Part shown: in pieces, positions 1 through 12,550 of the stretch
Layout: each line of letters starts with the position of its first letter
Numbering within the stretch: the stretch's first letter is position 1
Origin: Membranipora membranacea
Lineage: Eukaryota; Bryozoa; Gymnolaemata; Cheilostomatida; Membraniporidae
NCBI GenBank assembly: GCA_914767715.1
Contig: OU612074.1
Location: forward strand, 16,542,062 to 16,606,061
Direction: 5' to 3'
Length of the DNA: 64,000 bases
Made by a program: the position numbers and the translations under genes
The notes under the pieces: model-generated
Seen by the model: only the letters and a program-made list of their open reading frames with translations
What the model was told of the DNA's origin: nothing
Database searches by the model: none

Positions 1-1758
1 GCAGCATTCAAATTCCTCCTGCTTTTTTTGGGAATATGATGAACAGTCTCGACCTTATTGAGATGAAAATTGCATGGACTGATGCAAATTTTTCATACAT
101 ACATCCCTATATAAATCTTATTCCAAAACTTTCCTTAGAAAGTGGTGAAAATGCATCAGCTTTGACTCATAATTGCACAGCCACAGAGATTTCAAATTAC
201 CCGCCCCACATTTTACTGGTTCTTATTGGTCGATTTTGAAATATGATTGACAGATTTATATAGTGCCTTGAATTTTTGTCAAGTACCTGGTTACGGTTGC
301 TGTCAATAATTTTGTAATCAATATGCTTATATGCTATTAAAATCCTCAATCAAGTTTACATCGAAATGGGATAAAATACTTAGAGTTTTTGAGGGTTGTA
401 ATTACCAAAACTCTATGTTTCATAGGGATTAGTATCTAAAGTAGAAAGGATTCCAGTGAAAACTAGTATGATGATGTCATGTATTAGTATATATGGAGAA
501 CAGTCACCTCATTAATAATTGGTGGTCCTGAAAAAGGGCATTGGGTTTAGGGCTAGTCATTTTGGTTGTCACACATTGTCACCCATGAATACTGGACATA
601 TGGAGGAATGCATGACCAAACTTTTTTATACTAATTAGCCGCAGCAATTTTTATGCAACTTTATTTTTGACCTGTAACTTCCATGACCGTTACAGGTGGT
701 GAGGAATTCCCTTCGACTGCAATAGAGCAACAACTATGTATATACTGTACACCAAATTTTTGCACAAAACTAGAAAGTGCGTTTCAACATCTCTCTGGGG
801 TGTGGGTGTAACTGGCCAAACAAAATTACCTTTTCGGCAACACTCACAATCAACCGGAGGTTGGCCATGGCCTGATTATCGCACACTTTCACACCACAGC
901 CGACATGATTTCCCTTCAGATATTCTCTGTATCATGGAAACCCTCAGACTTTTGCATTTATCTTCATCTGCCCATAGGCCTCTAATGTAACACATACCAT
1001 TAAAAATTTGTACCGCAAATTGTCCGTAACAAGTTTTTATCTAGAGGAAGGTAATGCAGCAGTAACTCTCTTATTCGCTTTCATTTCTGCAAGATTATTT
1101 TTATTATCATTGTATCAAAGATTAATACAATTATACCTCTAAGATAGTTAGAACTAGTTTACACTATTCACTGTACAGGTCCGTAGTTCTAGGTGAGGCA
1201 CAAAGGCACTGCCTCCCCTAGAAAGTTAAATACAGTGGCCTAAAAACACTCTAATTCAATAATCCATGTCAGAATCAGCTCCTCTGGGATTTCCAGTTGC
1301 TTATTACATGACTTAAATTTCTCGGGGAGGAGGTTACTGGTGATGCATTGGACTCGCCTCGAACCTTTTATACAGTGGAATAGCAGAATACAAATAATCC
1401 TTGTTTGTACACAAAGTCAAATGTATTCATCAGCTGATGTGAAGTGTCACTTCCTTTCAACATCAAACACACATTGCAGTCGCTGCAAAGCTGCAAGGGC
1501 ACCGGTGTTGCTCAATTTCTTGCATAACACACTTGAGCACTTGAAAAAACACATGGAACATGCAAGCTCGATTTCTGCAAAACTCAAATGTAACGTGGAC
1601 TGGGCTAAAAGAGGCGGAACTAGGCGTGACATTACACTCATTATCCAATGGTCTTGCTGTCAATAGCAAAAACTAATTATGATTAATCCCCGTGCACCCC
1701 CTTTAAGTATTTTACATAAATTATCTGGCTTGAATTGTAGAATCAAGAAATAACTTAC
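1..1758. other. No convincing gene; presumed intron or downstream part of the Ig-like gene
   Basis: No exon with a plausible open frame and splice sites could be supported. Short ORFs here (for example around 736-990 and 1340-1666) have no recognisable motif or splice context. Because the exon at 1759-1923 ends in a good donor, the minus-strand Ig-like gene must continue to the left, so this stretch is probably intron. Confidence 0.4.
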
Positions 1759-4700
1759 ACCTAGGCAGGATATCTGTCGACAGCTCAATGTCAGCTAGAG
1801 ATATTGTCCTCCAGTTAGGATTACCAGTGTCTACACATCTTACTTGAAATCCACCTCTGTCTACTGGACTTGGTGTGTATCTTCCATCTGGTATCACAAT
1901 AACGGTATTTCCTCTCACCACTTCTGTGGGAAAAGCAAGAGTCAAGGCACAATATATGCAGCTCACAGGCATTCAAGTTGAAGTAAGTTTTGCTGAAACA
2001 TTTATCTGATAACATGCTTTCAAACTATATTGCTATAATTATTGTTGTGCATCATTGAAAATTAACATTGATATCAAATAGAATCAAACTTAAGGATGCC
2101 TGGCATGAAAATGGGAGCGCCGAGAGCAATGGGTATCAATTGAGGCAACCACCTACATTTGCCTTAAGGGAGTTAATGTGCAATAACAGAGGGCCGCATA
2201 GTACATAAATGCTGGGCCAAATCTTTAAATCCCTCCATTGTGGGCAACTCTTAATATTTTTGATGAAATTACTGAAGCATGGTAAGAAGGGATAAATATA
2301 ATGCTGAGAAAAACAAAACCTGAAGTTTACTGGTAGCCAGCTCAAAGGTGTTACTCTTTGATTTCATGATATTGTACAGTACTACCTAGATACTTTTAAA
2401 TCTAGGTGAATAACTCCAAATTCATGATAATAAACATTGTTGTCAATTGTCTTACATCAAACATCTATACCCTTTTTTCATCGATATTTTGGCCAGATAA
2501 TTGTCCGACGCAAGATGCTTCCCAACCCAATCAGCTGAAACCATAGACTTAATAATAAACCTAGACAGGACACTGTATATAGCTGAAGTGAGGCACTTAA
2601 TTATGGTGACGCAACGTCACTGGAGGGTGTAGAAACAGTGATTTTTACTCATAGCTATCATTGATTTACCTGTCCCAGCTCTGGTTAAATGTTGATAACT
2701 CAATTGGCTTCAATCGGAATTTAAGTTTGAAAATTGCAATAGATTCAGCAGCAGATCATTTTGATAGTCTGTTTAGCTTCATAGCTCAAATATTATCAAA
2801 AAAGCAAGCTATTGAAAACAGTGCATAGGCTCAAAGCCATAACTTTTTTTGCAGTTTCAGCCCTGTTTTAAAGTTTATTTCCTTATCAATTTCGATGGGA
2901 TTTTGAGTTTAAAAATTGCAATAGATTCAGAAGCTTGTGGAGATCATTTTGATGGTCTGTTCTGCCTTGTAGCTCAAGTATAACCAGGAAGTTCAGGACT
3001 TTCTTCCTTGGAATAAATGAGGAAACAAGTAATTGAATTTACTTGGTGAATACACAATTACCAAAGAAATGACTAATTTCATCTTTGCTTTTTTTGAATG
3101 GCATACACAATAAGAAATGTCATGACCTTAGAAAAAATATCCACCAATATTATGTGACCAACAGAGATAGTTGGAAGTAAACAAGTCAAGGCCGGGCCTC
3201 ACAAAGCTTCAAATAAAATTGAAGTTCATAGTAGACGATATTCTGTGTAGCTAATATAATGGTCACTTCAGTGGGTCCTAAGTAAAGGGAGTCCACCTGC
3301 CCCGGCAGCATTCTCCTCGTTCTTACCTTATACTAGCAGCCTGATAAAACAAGAAACAGCTAAATCCGGTAATTTAGGAAATCATAACATATCAATACTG
3401 ACTACGAAACACAATCTTATGAACTTTTGAAATCCTATTATGTTTATTGTGGTCTGCTGGAGTCAGCAATATAGCAACAGATTTCTAGATTTCTGAGTAC
3501 AAAGCAGTTGTAACACTCATCTAGCTAAGCACTATTTGTTCACAATGGATAAGCCAGGCCAGAGCCGATCTTCTGAACCACCAGTATGTAACTGGGATAC
3601 AATGACTATACTTTCCTTTGCCTGCTAGGTATTGTCCTTGCTTGTTCGGTTATAACAAGGAGGAAAGTCCTAAACTCCCTGGTTATACCTGAGCTACAAC
3701 GCTGAACAGACCTTCAAAATGAGCCCCATAAGCTGCTGAGTCTATTGCAATTTTCAAACTTGAAATCCCATTAAAATTGATTAGGCAATAAACTTCAAAT
3801 CAAGGTTGAAACTGCAAAAAAAGTTATAGTTTTGAGTCTATGCACCGTTTTCAATAGCTTGCTTTTTTGATAATATTTGCGCTAAAAAGCTAAACAGACT
3901 ATCGAAATTATCACCAGAAGCTGCTGAGTCTATTGCAATTTTCAAACCCAAAATTCTATCAATATTGTTTGAGATATAAGCATTTATTCAGGAATGAAAC
4001 TGCAAAACAAATTATAGCTTCAAGTCTATGCACCGTTTTCAATAGCTTGCTTTATTGATAATATTTAAGCTACGAAGCTAAAAAGACTATCAAAATGATC
4101 GGCAGAAGCTGCTGAGTTTATTGCAATTTTCAAACTTAAATTCCGATTGAAGCCAATTGAGTTATCAATATTTAACCAGAGCTTGGACAGGTAAATCAAT
4201 GATAGCTATGGGTAAAAATCACTGTTTCTACACCCTCCAGCGACGTTGTGTCTCACTGCCTCAATGCTAATGCTCCATACAGTGTCCTGTCTAGGTTTAT
4301 TATTAAGTCTATGGCTGAAACTTAAATGGAAACAAACACATCAGATCAGAGTAATTCCTGATTTTTTAAATGGAATAACGGCCTAGATGACTCAAAACAA
4401 ATGCTGTCCTTACCGTATATGTAATAACTTTGGTTGGATGAAGATGAGCAGTGAGCTGAGAAGGTTTGATTTTCTATGACTGGGCTAACATTTATCTCCA
4501 TCATGGCATTCTGTGGTGGTTCTACAAATAAAGATATGGTACACCATCACTGCTTTGCCTTTTTGAGGCCTACAAGCAAAGAAATTATGGCTAGGATTGA
4601 TCACACATTTCCTCAGAAAAATCAAGATAACCTCCCCCCTTAAAAATTATCCAACAAAAAAGTAAAGAAACAGGACATCACTGGTGCTAGTGTCTAACCA

Positions 4701-5716
4701 GATCATTTTGCACCAAGCTCTATCCAAAATATGATTCCATTAGAACAATATGTGTTGGGTCTACAAGAAGTAGCATTGGATTGCAGAAGCAAGGGATTGC
4801 TAACCAACTAATCATTCAAAAAGATTTCAAAATGGTCACACTATGTCATTAAGAAAACCATATAAAATGAGTTCTAGTTTTAAGCGATTAAGGGTATTTC
4901 TTGCAAATAGTTCATGGGACACAGCTCTCCTAAAATTGCAAGTCATTAGGGCTTAATTGGATTAATTATTGGATCTGTTTCAAGAATATTATAAAACTAA
5001 TAAACCTTTCATGTGCTGAGATCTTACCATATAGTGGCGATTTCCTGAGAGAAGTAGCAGCTATTTGAGAATCGGCAAGATTATGATAATATCTTGCACA
5101 TGTTATATTGCGTTTCGATATCTCTCGGGTAATATTGAAGCTCACTGTCATAGTGTTTTCTTCATCTAGTAAGTTACAGTCTGCTTTTGGAGGCAATTGA
5201 TCCTTGATGCTATCAAATTCCTCATCCAAATCAAGTCCTACACTGTTCCAACCAGATTTAATTTTTGCGCACACATAATGAAAGGATCCTAGGGAAATCA
5301 CAGCTTGATAAAATTCACCAGTTGGAATAGCAAAGCATGTTATCTTCAGAGGTTGACCTAGATAAAAACTGTATCCTGTTGTGCTTGTGGCTTCAATAGT
5401 CACTCTTTCTAGAACAAAAAATTGCATTAGTCATTGATTATTTTTGCTTGGTATTGTCAATAGTTGCATCATCTAGCCCTAGCATATAGCTGGCAGGTTG
5501 TCTGAGGCTTACCAGTAAAATGAAATCAGCCCAGACAAATCCATGCTGACAAAATAGTTCCTTATGTTTATGTTGTCATAGCAATAAGTCATCGCTGCTG
5601 TTAAAGAGTTATACTTTTATTGTGATAACAACCAGATAAGTTAACTGACCTTGCGAATAAGTCTCAGGATATGCTGATGAAATTAATATGAGGATAGAGA
5701 TATTCCTTATCTGCAT
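1759..5716 (-). CDS. Ig-like domain secreted or surface protein, partial (3' end outside window)
   Basis: Four exons splice in frame on the minus strand: 5650-5716, 5028-5408, 4414-4521 and 1759-1923, about 240 residues so far. All four donors and the three visible acceptors are GT/AG and every junction is phase 1. Exon 1 encodes a 22-residue signal peptide (starts MQIRNISILILISS). Exon 2 (127 residues) looks like one Ig-type fold, with a KITCFAIP strand and a later NITCARYY strand as the likely disulphide cysteines. Exons 3 and 4 (36 and 55 residues) each begin with Glu and carry AHCSSSS and FQVRCVD cysteine strands, suggesting two halves of a second domain or two degenerate ones. Uniform phase-1 boundaries are typical of shuffled extracellular modules. 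No transmembrane segment is seen because the gene leaves the window. Splicing is seen in sequence; the Ig assignment is by pattern only, so moderately sure. Confidence 0.6.
2542..4313. mobile_element. Foldback DNA transposon (non-autonomous), 8-bp target duplication
   Basis: The ends are perfect 36-bp inverted repeats (starting CATAGACTTAATAATAAACC), continuing as imperfect inverted arms of roughly 450-680 bp. The element is flanked by an identical 8-bp duplication, GCTGAAAC, at 2534-2541 and 4314-4321. The right arm holds three tandem units of about 185-190 bp, each with AGCTGCTGAGTxTATTGCAA (near 3731, 3921 and 4106). The spacer (about 3000-3640) codes for nothing recognisable. An 8-bp duplication is usual for hAT and P-type elements, but the superfamily is not clear from the ends. 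It lies in the third intron of the Ig-like gene. Confidence 0.85.
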
Positions 5717-6934
5717 TGTTATGCTCTTCTTCTGGTTGGAATATGCTGAAAGTTAGATCCAGAATATGGTTAAACAGAAAACAGAAACAAATATTTTCTC
5801 AAAGTACCGTCAGTATATTTGTATTATTGGACAGCCTTTTTGCATAAAATTTCCCTACAGCCTTGACAGAGTGATGTTATGTTGCAGGGTGGCTAAGGGA
5901 TAAGGATAAAAGCTTCCCAATCTGAGAGTAGAAGGTTTTTACCCAGTCACTGCCCAAGCTGCTAAAGGAGGATATCTCTAAATACATCACCCTAGCTTGC
6001 CCACCCTTACGCCTTACCTCGTACAAGGGTTTGCTAAATGGATGAGTCCTATCATTGATCTAATGTAAGCATATTCTCATTGGTCCCCCCCCCCCCCCCG
6101 GAAGGGCCCTGAATAGCAATATATTGTATATTATTATTATTTATTGGTTGGAAGGATGCACAGAGTGTTTCTTCAGAAAATTGAACCTCAATATGTTACC
6201 GATGTGTCATTCATCATTCATAATAGCATGAAGTATACCAATTCAGTAATTAGAGAGTCATCGTTTCGTTCCACCTTCGTTATAATTCAATCATGATCTA
6301 ACCAACTTACCCGTTCTGATATTTTCTGTGAACACTGTGACAGTGTGATTTTCAACATGCCTTTGTGACTGGAGAAAAGAGGAAATCTCAAACTAGCTGT
6401 AGCCGCTTCCCAGTGAATATCTGTTGTAATGAAATGCAATACATGTGATGAAGCCGTACTCAACAAGCAACATATCTTTTCATCTATATGACTCAATGAG
6501 TTGGACGGCAAAAAATGACTATGTGTAATCACATCATGCTAATTGATTACCCTGACATTTGTGGTTATTCAAACAAAGGAATCAAGATTGTCTCCTTGTT
6601 TCTGTAGCATTAGGACACACAAAGATTTTTTGCCTTTGGTGGTCGTCATAATAAAAAAGGACCACAGCGGTGCTGAGAAAGACCGAAGGCTAAATATTGG
6701 CTTCGGTTAGTCAGGCACCGAGTTACAATCCAATCATTGAATGCCAAATAACCAGAAACAATAAACTTGTTTTCAGACTAGATTTTTAAATGATATATTT
6801 TAAAGATATATTAATGATGAAGCTCGTCCTCATAACTGTGAGGCTTGTCTGCTCTTGACATTGACCTCAAAAGACTGGCCTAGAGGAAGTGGCATCACTT
6901 GGTGGCAAATACGCTGATAGGGAGCAGGCCCTTA
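5717..6934. other. Intergenic DNA with a 15-nt poly-C tract
   Basis: No supported gene. A run of 15 C lies at 6085-6099. The segment at about 5880-6060 resembles a decayed tRNA-derived SINE but is too degraded to call. Confidence 0.4.
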
Positions 6935-7104
6935 TTAATTAATAATTCGCCATTCATATAGATAGGTATAGTTGTGAGTCTCAGTTCTATGTTCGGCTAA
7001 GTTTATTGTCTCATATTCGTTTTCCTGGTTTCTCTGTAGTCTCACCTGTTGGAGGACACCATGTAAGACTCCGGTCGCTATTTCATTTGCACCAATGGTG
7101 ATAC
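6935..7104 (-). pseudogene. Orphan terminal exon with tyrosine-rich tail (uncertain)
   Basis: A minus-strand open frame ends at 6935 and is preceded by a good acceptor (TTTGATTCTAG then GT). Read in phase 1, the phase used by the neighbouring Ig-like gene, it gives about 57 residues. It ends in a hydrophilic stretch with tyrosines in EYETINL and NYTYLYEW contexts, like the cytoplasmic tail of a surface receptor. The preceding 20 residues are not hydrophobic enough for a membrane helix. No matching upstream exons were found convincingly; a cysteine-containing open stretch at 7259-7531 is a weak candidate. It may be the last exon of a decayed paralogue. Low confidence. Confidence 0.25.
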
Positions 7105-7635
7105 CTAGAATCAAAGGAAACACAAATCCAATAGGCTCATGAAATAAAGACATAATATGGACTTGGTGCAGCCACCTTGCAGCAGTAATTTCAAATGAAG
7201 TTGTTGCGATGAAGCATCCGCATGTGACCTCACTCTTATCATGTCATATGGAATTATATCATCCTAATTTTTTGTGATGATGACTCAAAACTTCTCTATA
7301 TTTTCTTTGGAAACAAATGCTGGATGTGCAAGCAAAAAAAGTGCTGTGATTCTGCCATTTGAGTATAATACCAGTGCTATTTGTGGATGATAAAAAATGA
7401 GAAAGTTGTTCTGCGGTTTCAAATATATGTTGCCTTTTTTGCCTATTTGCGGTCATGGTCACAAAACAATGCCAATTACAGGTAATCAAGGATAAAATTT
7501 CATTGAAGAGGAAAGAAAGGTTATAGGTCACACTTTAGATACAATTGGTATAATGTATGCCGAGGTTTTTGAATAGCAAATAGGATGTAAACATTAAACT
7601 ATTTTAAAGTTGTGGTGATGGTGATTACATAGTCG

Positions 7636-7860
7636 GCAGGGTGGCATAGTGGTTAGAATCAGAGCTTCTTAGTCTGAAAATTGTAGGTTTATATCTAGGT
7701 CACTCGCTACCCATGCTGTTAGTTGGGGTGTGCTCTTTCTACATGGAGGCACTGTATCATGCAGATCTCATGTTGGCTTAATATTCTTATTTGCCCATAA
7801 TGGTGCACTGAATAACAATTATGGTTCCATAGTACCAATCTTACAAATACAAAAAATGCC
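7636..7860 (+). repeat. tRNA-derived SINE, degraded
   Basis: GTGGCATAGTGGTTAGAATC resembles a pol III A box and GTAGGTTTATATC a B box. They are followed by a body with TTGGGGTGTGCTC, close to the AGGTGTGCxxTGACCTG body of the copies at 19680, 27791 and 51143. Confidence 0.5.
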
Positions 7861-7980
7861 TCGCAAGACCCTTACAAACCAGATTCACATTTTTTTGTTA
7901 CTATCTATTTTTCTTCGCATGGAATTGGCTGAAATTTGTGTGATGCTTCCTGACAAGCACAACAAACAGATGTACATTTA

Positions 7981-10154
7981 GGATTTTCATTGCATTGCTT
8001 ATATTAAAAATAATTATTTCTTACCTCAATGATTAACAAGATAGCTGGGGGTTCCCTATAGGAGGGGGCGACTAATACGCCATTTTCTGGTTAACCCCCA
8101 ATAAGTTAGAAATAAACATTTAAGTAAGTACAGTAAGTTGCTGGAGAACAGCATGGGCAGGGCAAGAACTTTATAGGAAGAAATTCGGCCTCCGAAAATT
8201 TAGCACCAACCACACATGCACCCAAGTCACCTTTAACACACTGAGAAATGTATTAACATATGGTAGTTTTTAAGGGCGGGAGGGTGGGAATTGTGAAAAG
8301 ACGCCTTGTCACTTCAGTTGTCTAGAATGAATGGGATGAGAAAAACCCGCGGACTGACGAGATAAGTAAATTTGCATAGACTCGCTATAAGTTGCGCCGT
8401 GGTACAGGTTAATGCTTAAGGTAGGATAAGATAATTAAAAAATATGAGGCTCAGAGGCCAGGAAAAAGCTAGTAAATTTTACCAGTTATAACACAGTACT
8501 GGGTTATTAAATAACTGAGCCTTGTCACATTGCTCGAGAAAAAATAAGTTCTTTAGGTGTTAAAAACTCTGTATTTGTTTTGTTGAGTTTGGTCATAACT
8601 GGTCTAAGTGTTCAGATGGCTGCAAGTGCGTGTTTGTGGCATTGCATTTATCGACCATTTCATTTCAAAATTGGTGGCGTGTCTATAAACTATGAACTAT
8701 GCACTGCTAGTGTGTGTTTGTGGCATTACATTATCAAACATCAATTTTAATGCTAGTGGCATCGTGGCGAAGTTGGGTTCTTATCAGGATGGCAAGATAT
8801 AAGGCAGTCCACTCACCATGAAAGTCAGTAGACAAGTGCCCATGTGTGTCTCTTCAATCAAGGTCACGGTAAAGTCAGTCTCTGTCATATATAGGTCAGG
8901 GTAGCTGATGGTAACTCCTTAGTATGTACAGAGAGGACAACTCCAAGATACATGTACAAAGTACATGTACAACAATATGACAACAAACCTTATGATAGGA
9001 CTACTCCACAGGCACATCTATGACATATGGCACATCTCTTTCACCAATACATACTATTATATTTACAGTATCCCTTACTGTGTGATGGTCAGGTAGCTTT
9101 CTATGGTGACGTCAATCACTGTGCTAATTTCTTCTCCAATATAGACCTTCCCTGTCCACCAAATTATAACCTCGCTGATCAAATATTTAAGTAAACTCCC
9201 CTGTTATAAAAAAATATACTACTGCATTTTCTTGCTTTGCAGTAATCCTATGGTATACTCCTCTTATTTAATTAATCAAGAAATTCCTGTTTATGCAGAC
9301 GCGGATTAGAAGTTACTTTTAGCCAAGGCTCAATGCAGTCTCAGCTTAATGCCGGGGGAGTGGGGGACTTGGAGCAAGAGTGTGGGGGTGTCAGGCTACT
9401 GCTTAATCAATTACGACAAAATTTGGCCTGAATTAATTGTTAATTATGTAAGTTATCTCCCCTGTACCAGTCAGATCAGCCTGGTGTGCAATGGTCTGAC
9501 CTGCACTTATTACAAAACATTAGTAGAAGTGATCAGAGCCCGAATTTTATTCGGATTATATATAACTACAAACTATAAGCCTGGCCCTGCATAGCTATGA
9601 CCTTGAAATCCAAATTTATTTGATCAGTAATTCTAACAGTCCATCTGCAAGTCCAGCGCTCTACTCCTTTCCTCACTTGATCGGAATAAGAACACAGACT
9701 TGGAAACACTGCAGTGGGCATAGTGTGGCAGTTCTGCAGTATTCTAATAAAATTGCCACTTTCTGAATTAACAATCTCTTCCTAATGAATCCAATCAAAT
9801 TCAGAATGTCGATTAACAGAAAAACAGCAAGTCTGTTGTATGAAAGCGCCTACTCAATTTTATTGTTATTGGTATAGTTTAATATCTCTGCTTACTATTT
9901 TACTGGTAGCAGCAGGGAGGGTCGCCCCCTCACTGGTAACAGTAGTTTAAGAATTTTTATGAAATAAGGAGTTGTGCCCTATCCAATAAAAGGTGAATAA
10001 CTGCAATGCAGAGTTGTGGAGTTTTGTGGCAACAGGGAGTTTGAAGCACCTAGAAGCATCGCTGTAAATGTAGTGTTATGCAGGAGGAGATGTTGAATTC
10101 GATCAAACCATCACTTGATAAAACACCTTAATCTTTCTTAATCAAATACATGCT
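7981..10154. other. Intergenic, no gene seen
   Basis: No exon-like open frame with splice sites is supported. Two similar stretches around 8615-8670 and 8700-8760 (GTGTTTGTGGCATT) form a short imperfect direct repeat. Confidence 0.4.
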
Positions 10155-10795
10155 ACTTAATGAGTTCATGGCTCATGACAAATTTTGAACTAATTAATTT
10201 AGTCAGCATTTGTCCGGATAAAATTGTTCCAACTTCCATCATGTTTGCCACTCGTGTATCTAGAGGAGTAAATATTTGCTGGAGAATTTTGCGTTAGCTG
10301 AGGTGAAGTTAATTTGTTATGTGGGTCATTAAAATATCAACTAGCCAAAAAAATATGTGATCTCTTTCAACAAATACTTTACTACTCTGGGGTATTAAGA
10401 CTCTATTTGGTGTTATGGTGAAATAGGCTGGGTAGTCGTCACATTAACTGCAATATGCAGAGGGATTTGACACGCTAGTGTCTGGCTCTTTTGGAGCAGC
10501 TCCGCTCTTTCCTACAAACACATTGATTTGGGAGGGGAGAGAGAGTTCATTGCATCACTACCTTGCAAACGTATACTGTTACTATCACTAGAATCTAATG
10601 TTCTTTGATAAGCTTCTAACCTGCAGTTTATTAGTGGGCGATTGAGTGATGGTTGCTAAGCACGTACCCTTCTGGACCTGCTGGTAGTTGTATAACAAAC
10701 TTACGTAATTATTCTATCAATGCAAAGTTTACCATCAACTAGTCTCCGCAATCATGTCGGATAAACAAATTACATAATTCATCTGATTAATCCCA
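10155..10795 (+). repeat. Duplicated segment, copy A (uninterrupted)
   Basis: This segment aligns to 14665-16275 over its whole length. Shared blocks include CTAATTAATTxAGTCAGCAT, TCTAATGTTCTTTGATAAGC and GGACCTGCTGGTAGTTGTAT. In the other copy the match is split by an insertion of about 1.08 kb. Confidence 0.75.
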
Positions 10796-11099
10796 AGTGT
10801 ACCATTGCACCATCCAATTGTCATCACTGACATGATACTGGGTGTATTTTGTCAGTGATGTATATATTATATCACGTAACAAGCAAGATTAAAACTGGAG
10901 ATTCTAGAGATACATATCCTTCTCTGTCTATCATAAAATCTGAAACCTGCTGGTGGTTGAGTAACAAACTTTTTATTATTCTATAATTAAAAGTATATCA
11001 CTACACCAATCGACCAGTCGGCACAGCGGACATGATAGTAGTAATGGTATGTAATGGTGCCCAGACCAATCAACAACCCATAAAGTCTCAGAAAGAGCA

Positions 11100-11182
11100 C
11101 CAGAAGCAATCAGAGAAGGATCTTGTTGTACCAGAAGAAAAAAACATTATATTCCTCAATAGAAAGTCAGACGATTGATAAG
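11100..11182 (+). promoter_or_regulatory. Probable 5' untranslated exon of the D8C gene
   Basis: The stretch ends at a consensus donor (GATAAGT then GTAAGTAA). The next acceptor (TTTTTCTTAG) sits directly before the ATG at 11360. This suggests a non-coding first exon; its 5' limit cannot be seen. Confidence 0.4.
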
Positions 11183-11359
11183 TGTAAGTAATTTTTATCA
11201 TGGCAATCGCAAATCTCAGTTTATTTATCAGACTACTTCATTGGACTTATATTGAGTTAAGCTGTCTGAAAAATATTATTTGATTCCATACCAAAATTAA
11301 ACAATGTATTGTCTCAGGTTTATTTTTCATTTTATTTCAAACACATTCCTTTTTCTTAG

Positions 11360-12115
11360 ATGGCGCCCGGGTCTCTTAAGCTTCTGGCCCTTGTCTTGGC
11401 CTTCTCCTCTGCTATTGAGTCACACTCAGAAGTCAACAAAAGTGTTGAGCTGGAATTCTACATACGGCAAAACATGTTTGTTGTAAAGCTTCTTGTCAGC
11501 GAAGGCTGCATGGTGCAACAAAGGCACAGTGGAGTGCAGAGAACATTGGACTCTATAGATGTGCAACTAGATGTTCAAAAGAGATTTTACTCAGAATTGA
11601 TTGAACAACTTTCAAGATGCCGATCAAAGGCCACGACCACAACTACATCAGCGACACCAACCTCGACAACAACCATTCCTCAGCCACCGCAATGTCTGTC
11701 AGCCATCAATCTGACTGAGTCATGGCGTAAGGATCACTCTGACAGCGGCATCAGACCAATTGATGGGGATCCTAACTGTGACACTATCGATATGAATGTT
11801 GATCGATTCTGGTTCCGCTTCAGCGGAGCGGCAGGTAATAGACTGCTAGATCATTGTGTACCATCTGTTGTCAAAATTGGCGGGGGTAGCTGTGGAACAT
11901 CTCTTGCATTATGGAGTGATGACACAATGCCTGATCAGATAGGGGTGGTAACAAGCATACTGGCTTATCCTTCTTTTATGGGTAGTTGTAAACATAGCTC
12001 TTACACCGCTCAGTGTCAAGTTATCAGATGTTCAGATAAGCCTCATGATTTTGTATATAGGTTAGTTGATGACGTATCCCCTGGGTGTTACATAGGATTT
12101 TGTGGCATGGATTAG
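11360..12115 (+). CDS. Secreted D8C (uromodulin/OIT3-type) domain protein
   Basis: A single coding exon gives 251 residues. Residues 1-23 are a signal peptide (MAPGSLKLLALVLAFSSAI). Residues 24-92 are polar and probably helical or coiled. Residues 93-110 are a Thr/Ser/Pro-rich linker (TTTTTSATPTSTTT), a likely O-glycosylated stalk. The rest is a D8C-type domain, shown by W/F-RFSGAAG, a following DHC, SCGTSLALW, MPDQIGVV, then cysteines at GSC, AQC, IRC and the closing YIGFC. D8C domains occur in uromodulin, GP2, OIT3 and many cnidarian and sponge secreted proteins, where their ligands are mostly unknown. The ATG follows a splice acceptor directly, so this start is favoured over the longer frame at 11304. 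Family call is firm; function is not known. Confidence 0.8.
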   Translation: MAPGSLKLLALVLAFSSAIESHSEVNKSVELEFYIRQNMFVVKLLVSEGCMVQQRHSGVQRTLDSIDVQLDVQKRFYSELIEQLSRCRSKATTTTTSATPTSTTTIPQPPQCLSAINLTESWRKDHSDSGIRPIDGDPNCDTIDMNVDRFWFRFSGAAGNRLLDHCVPSVVKIGGGSCGTSLALWSDDTMPDQIGVVTSILAYPSFMGSCKHSSYTAQCQVIRCSDKPHDFVYRLVDDVSPGCYIGFCGMD

Positions 12116-12345
12116 TTTCTTTTCAAGCCTCAATGAAAGCAGCATGCTAAATATCAACATTTTGACTGTAAAGCAGCACATTAAATTATTTTCTTGCGTG
12201 TTGTGTCATCCTAAAAGTTGTTTTTTTTGCTCACAAATTCATTGATGTTCACATTTTTCTATCCACCCTTGTGTAAGTGATTCATAAAATGCATCATAAG
12301 TCCATGTGCAAAAGAAATAACTGCAGAGATAATTGTGTTGTAAAA

Positions 12346-12351
12346 AATAAA
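12346..12351 (+). terminator. Polyadenylation signal AATAAA of the D8C gene
   Basis: A canonical AATAAA lies about 230 nt after the stop codon on the coding strand. Confidence 0.5.
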
Positions 12352-12502
12352 TATTATGAAGCATTGCAAATAGCGAATCAATAGATTTAACCAAGTACAC
12401 TAATTATATTAAAATGTCATGGACGCAAAATAGTCTCAAAATCATCTTCTTGCTAGGATATCAAACAGATAACCATTTTGTATATCCTATATCAGGTCAA
12501 AA

Positions 12503-12550
12503 TAGCCTTGTCACGCGGCCACGTGTTTTTGTGGCCGTGTGACATGGCTA
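12503..12550. repeat. Strong hairpin (20-bp arms, 8-nt loop)
   Basis: TAGCCTTGTCACGCGGCCAC pairs with GTGGCCGTGTGACATGGCTA at 18 of 20 positions around the loop GTGTTTTT. It is GC-rich in an AT-rich setting and lies after the D8C gene. It may be a MITE end pair or a structured RNA element. Confidence 0.6.
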
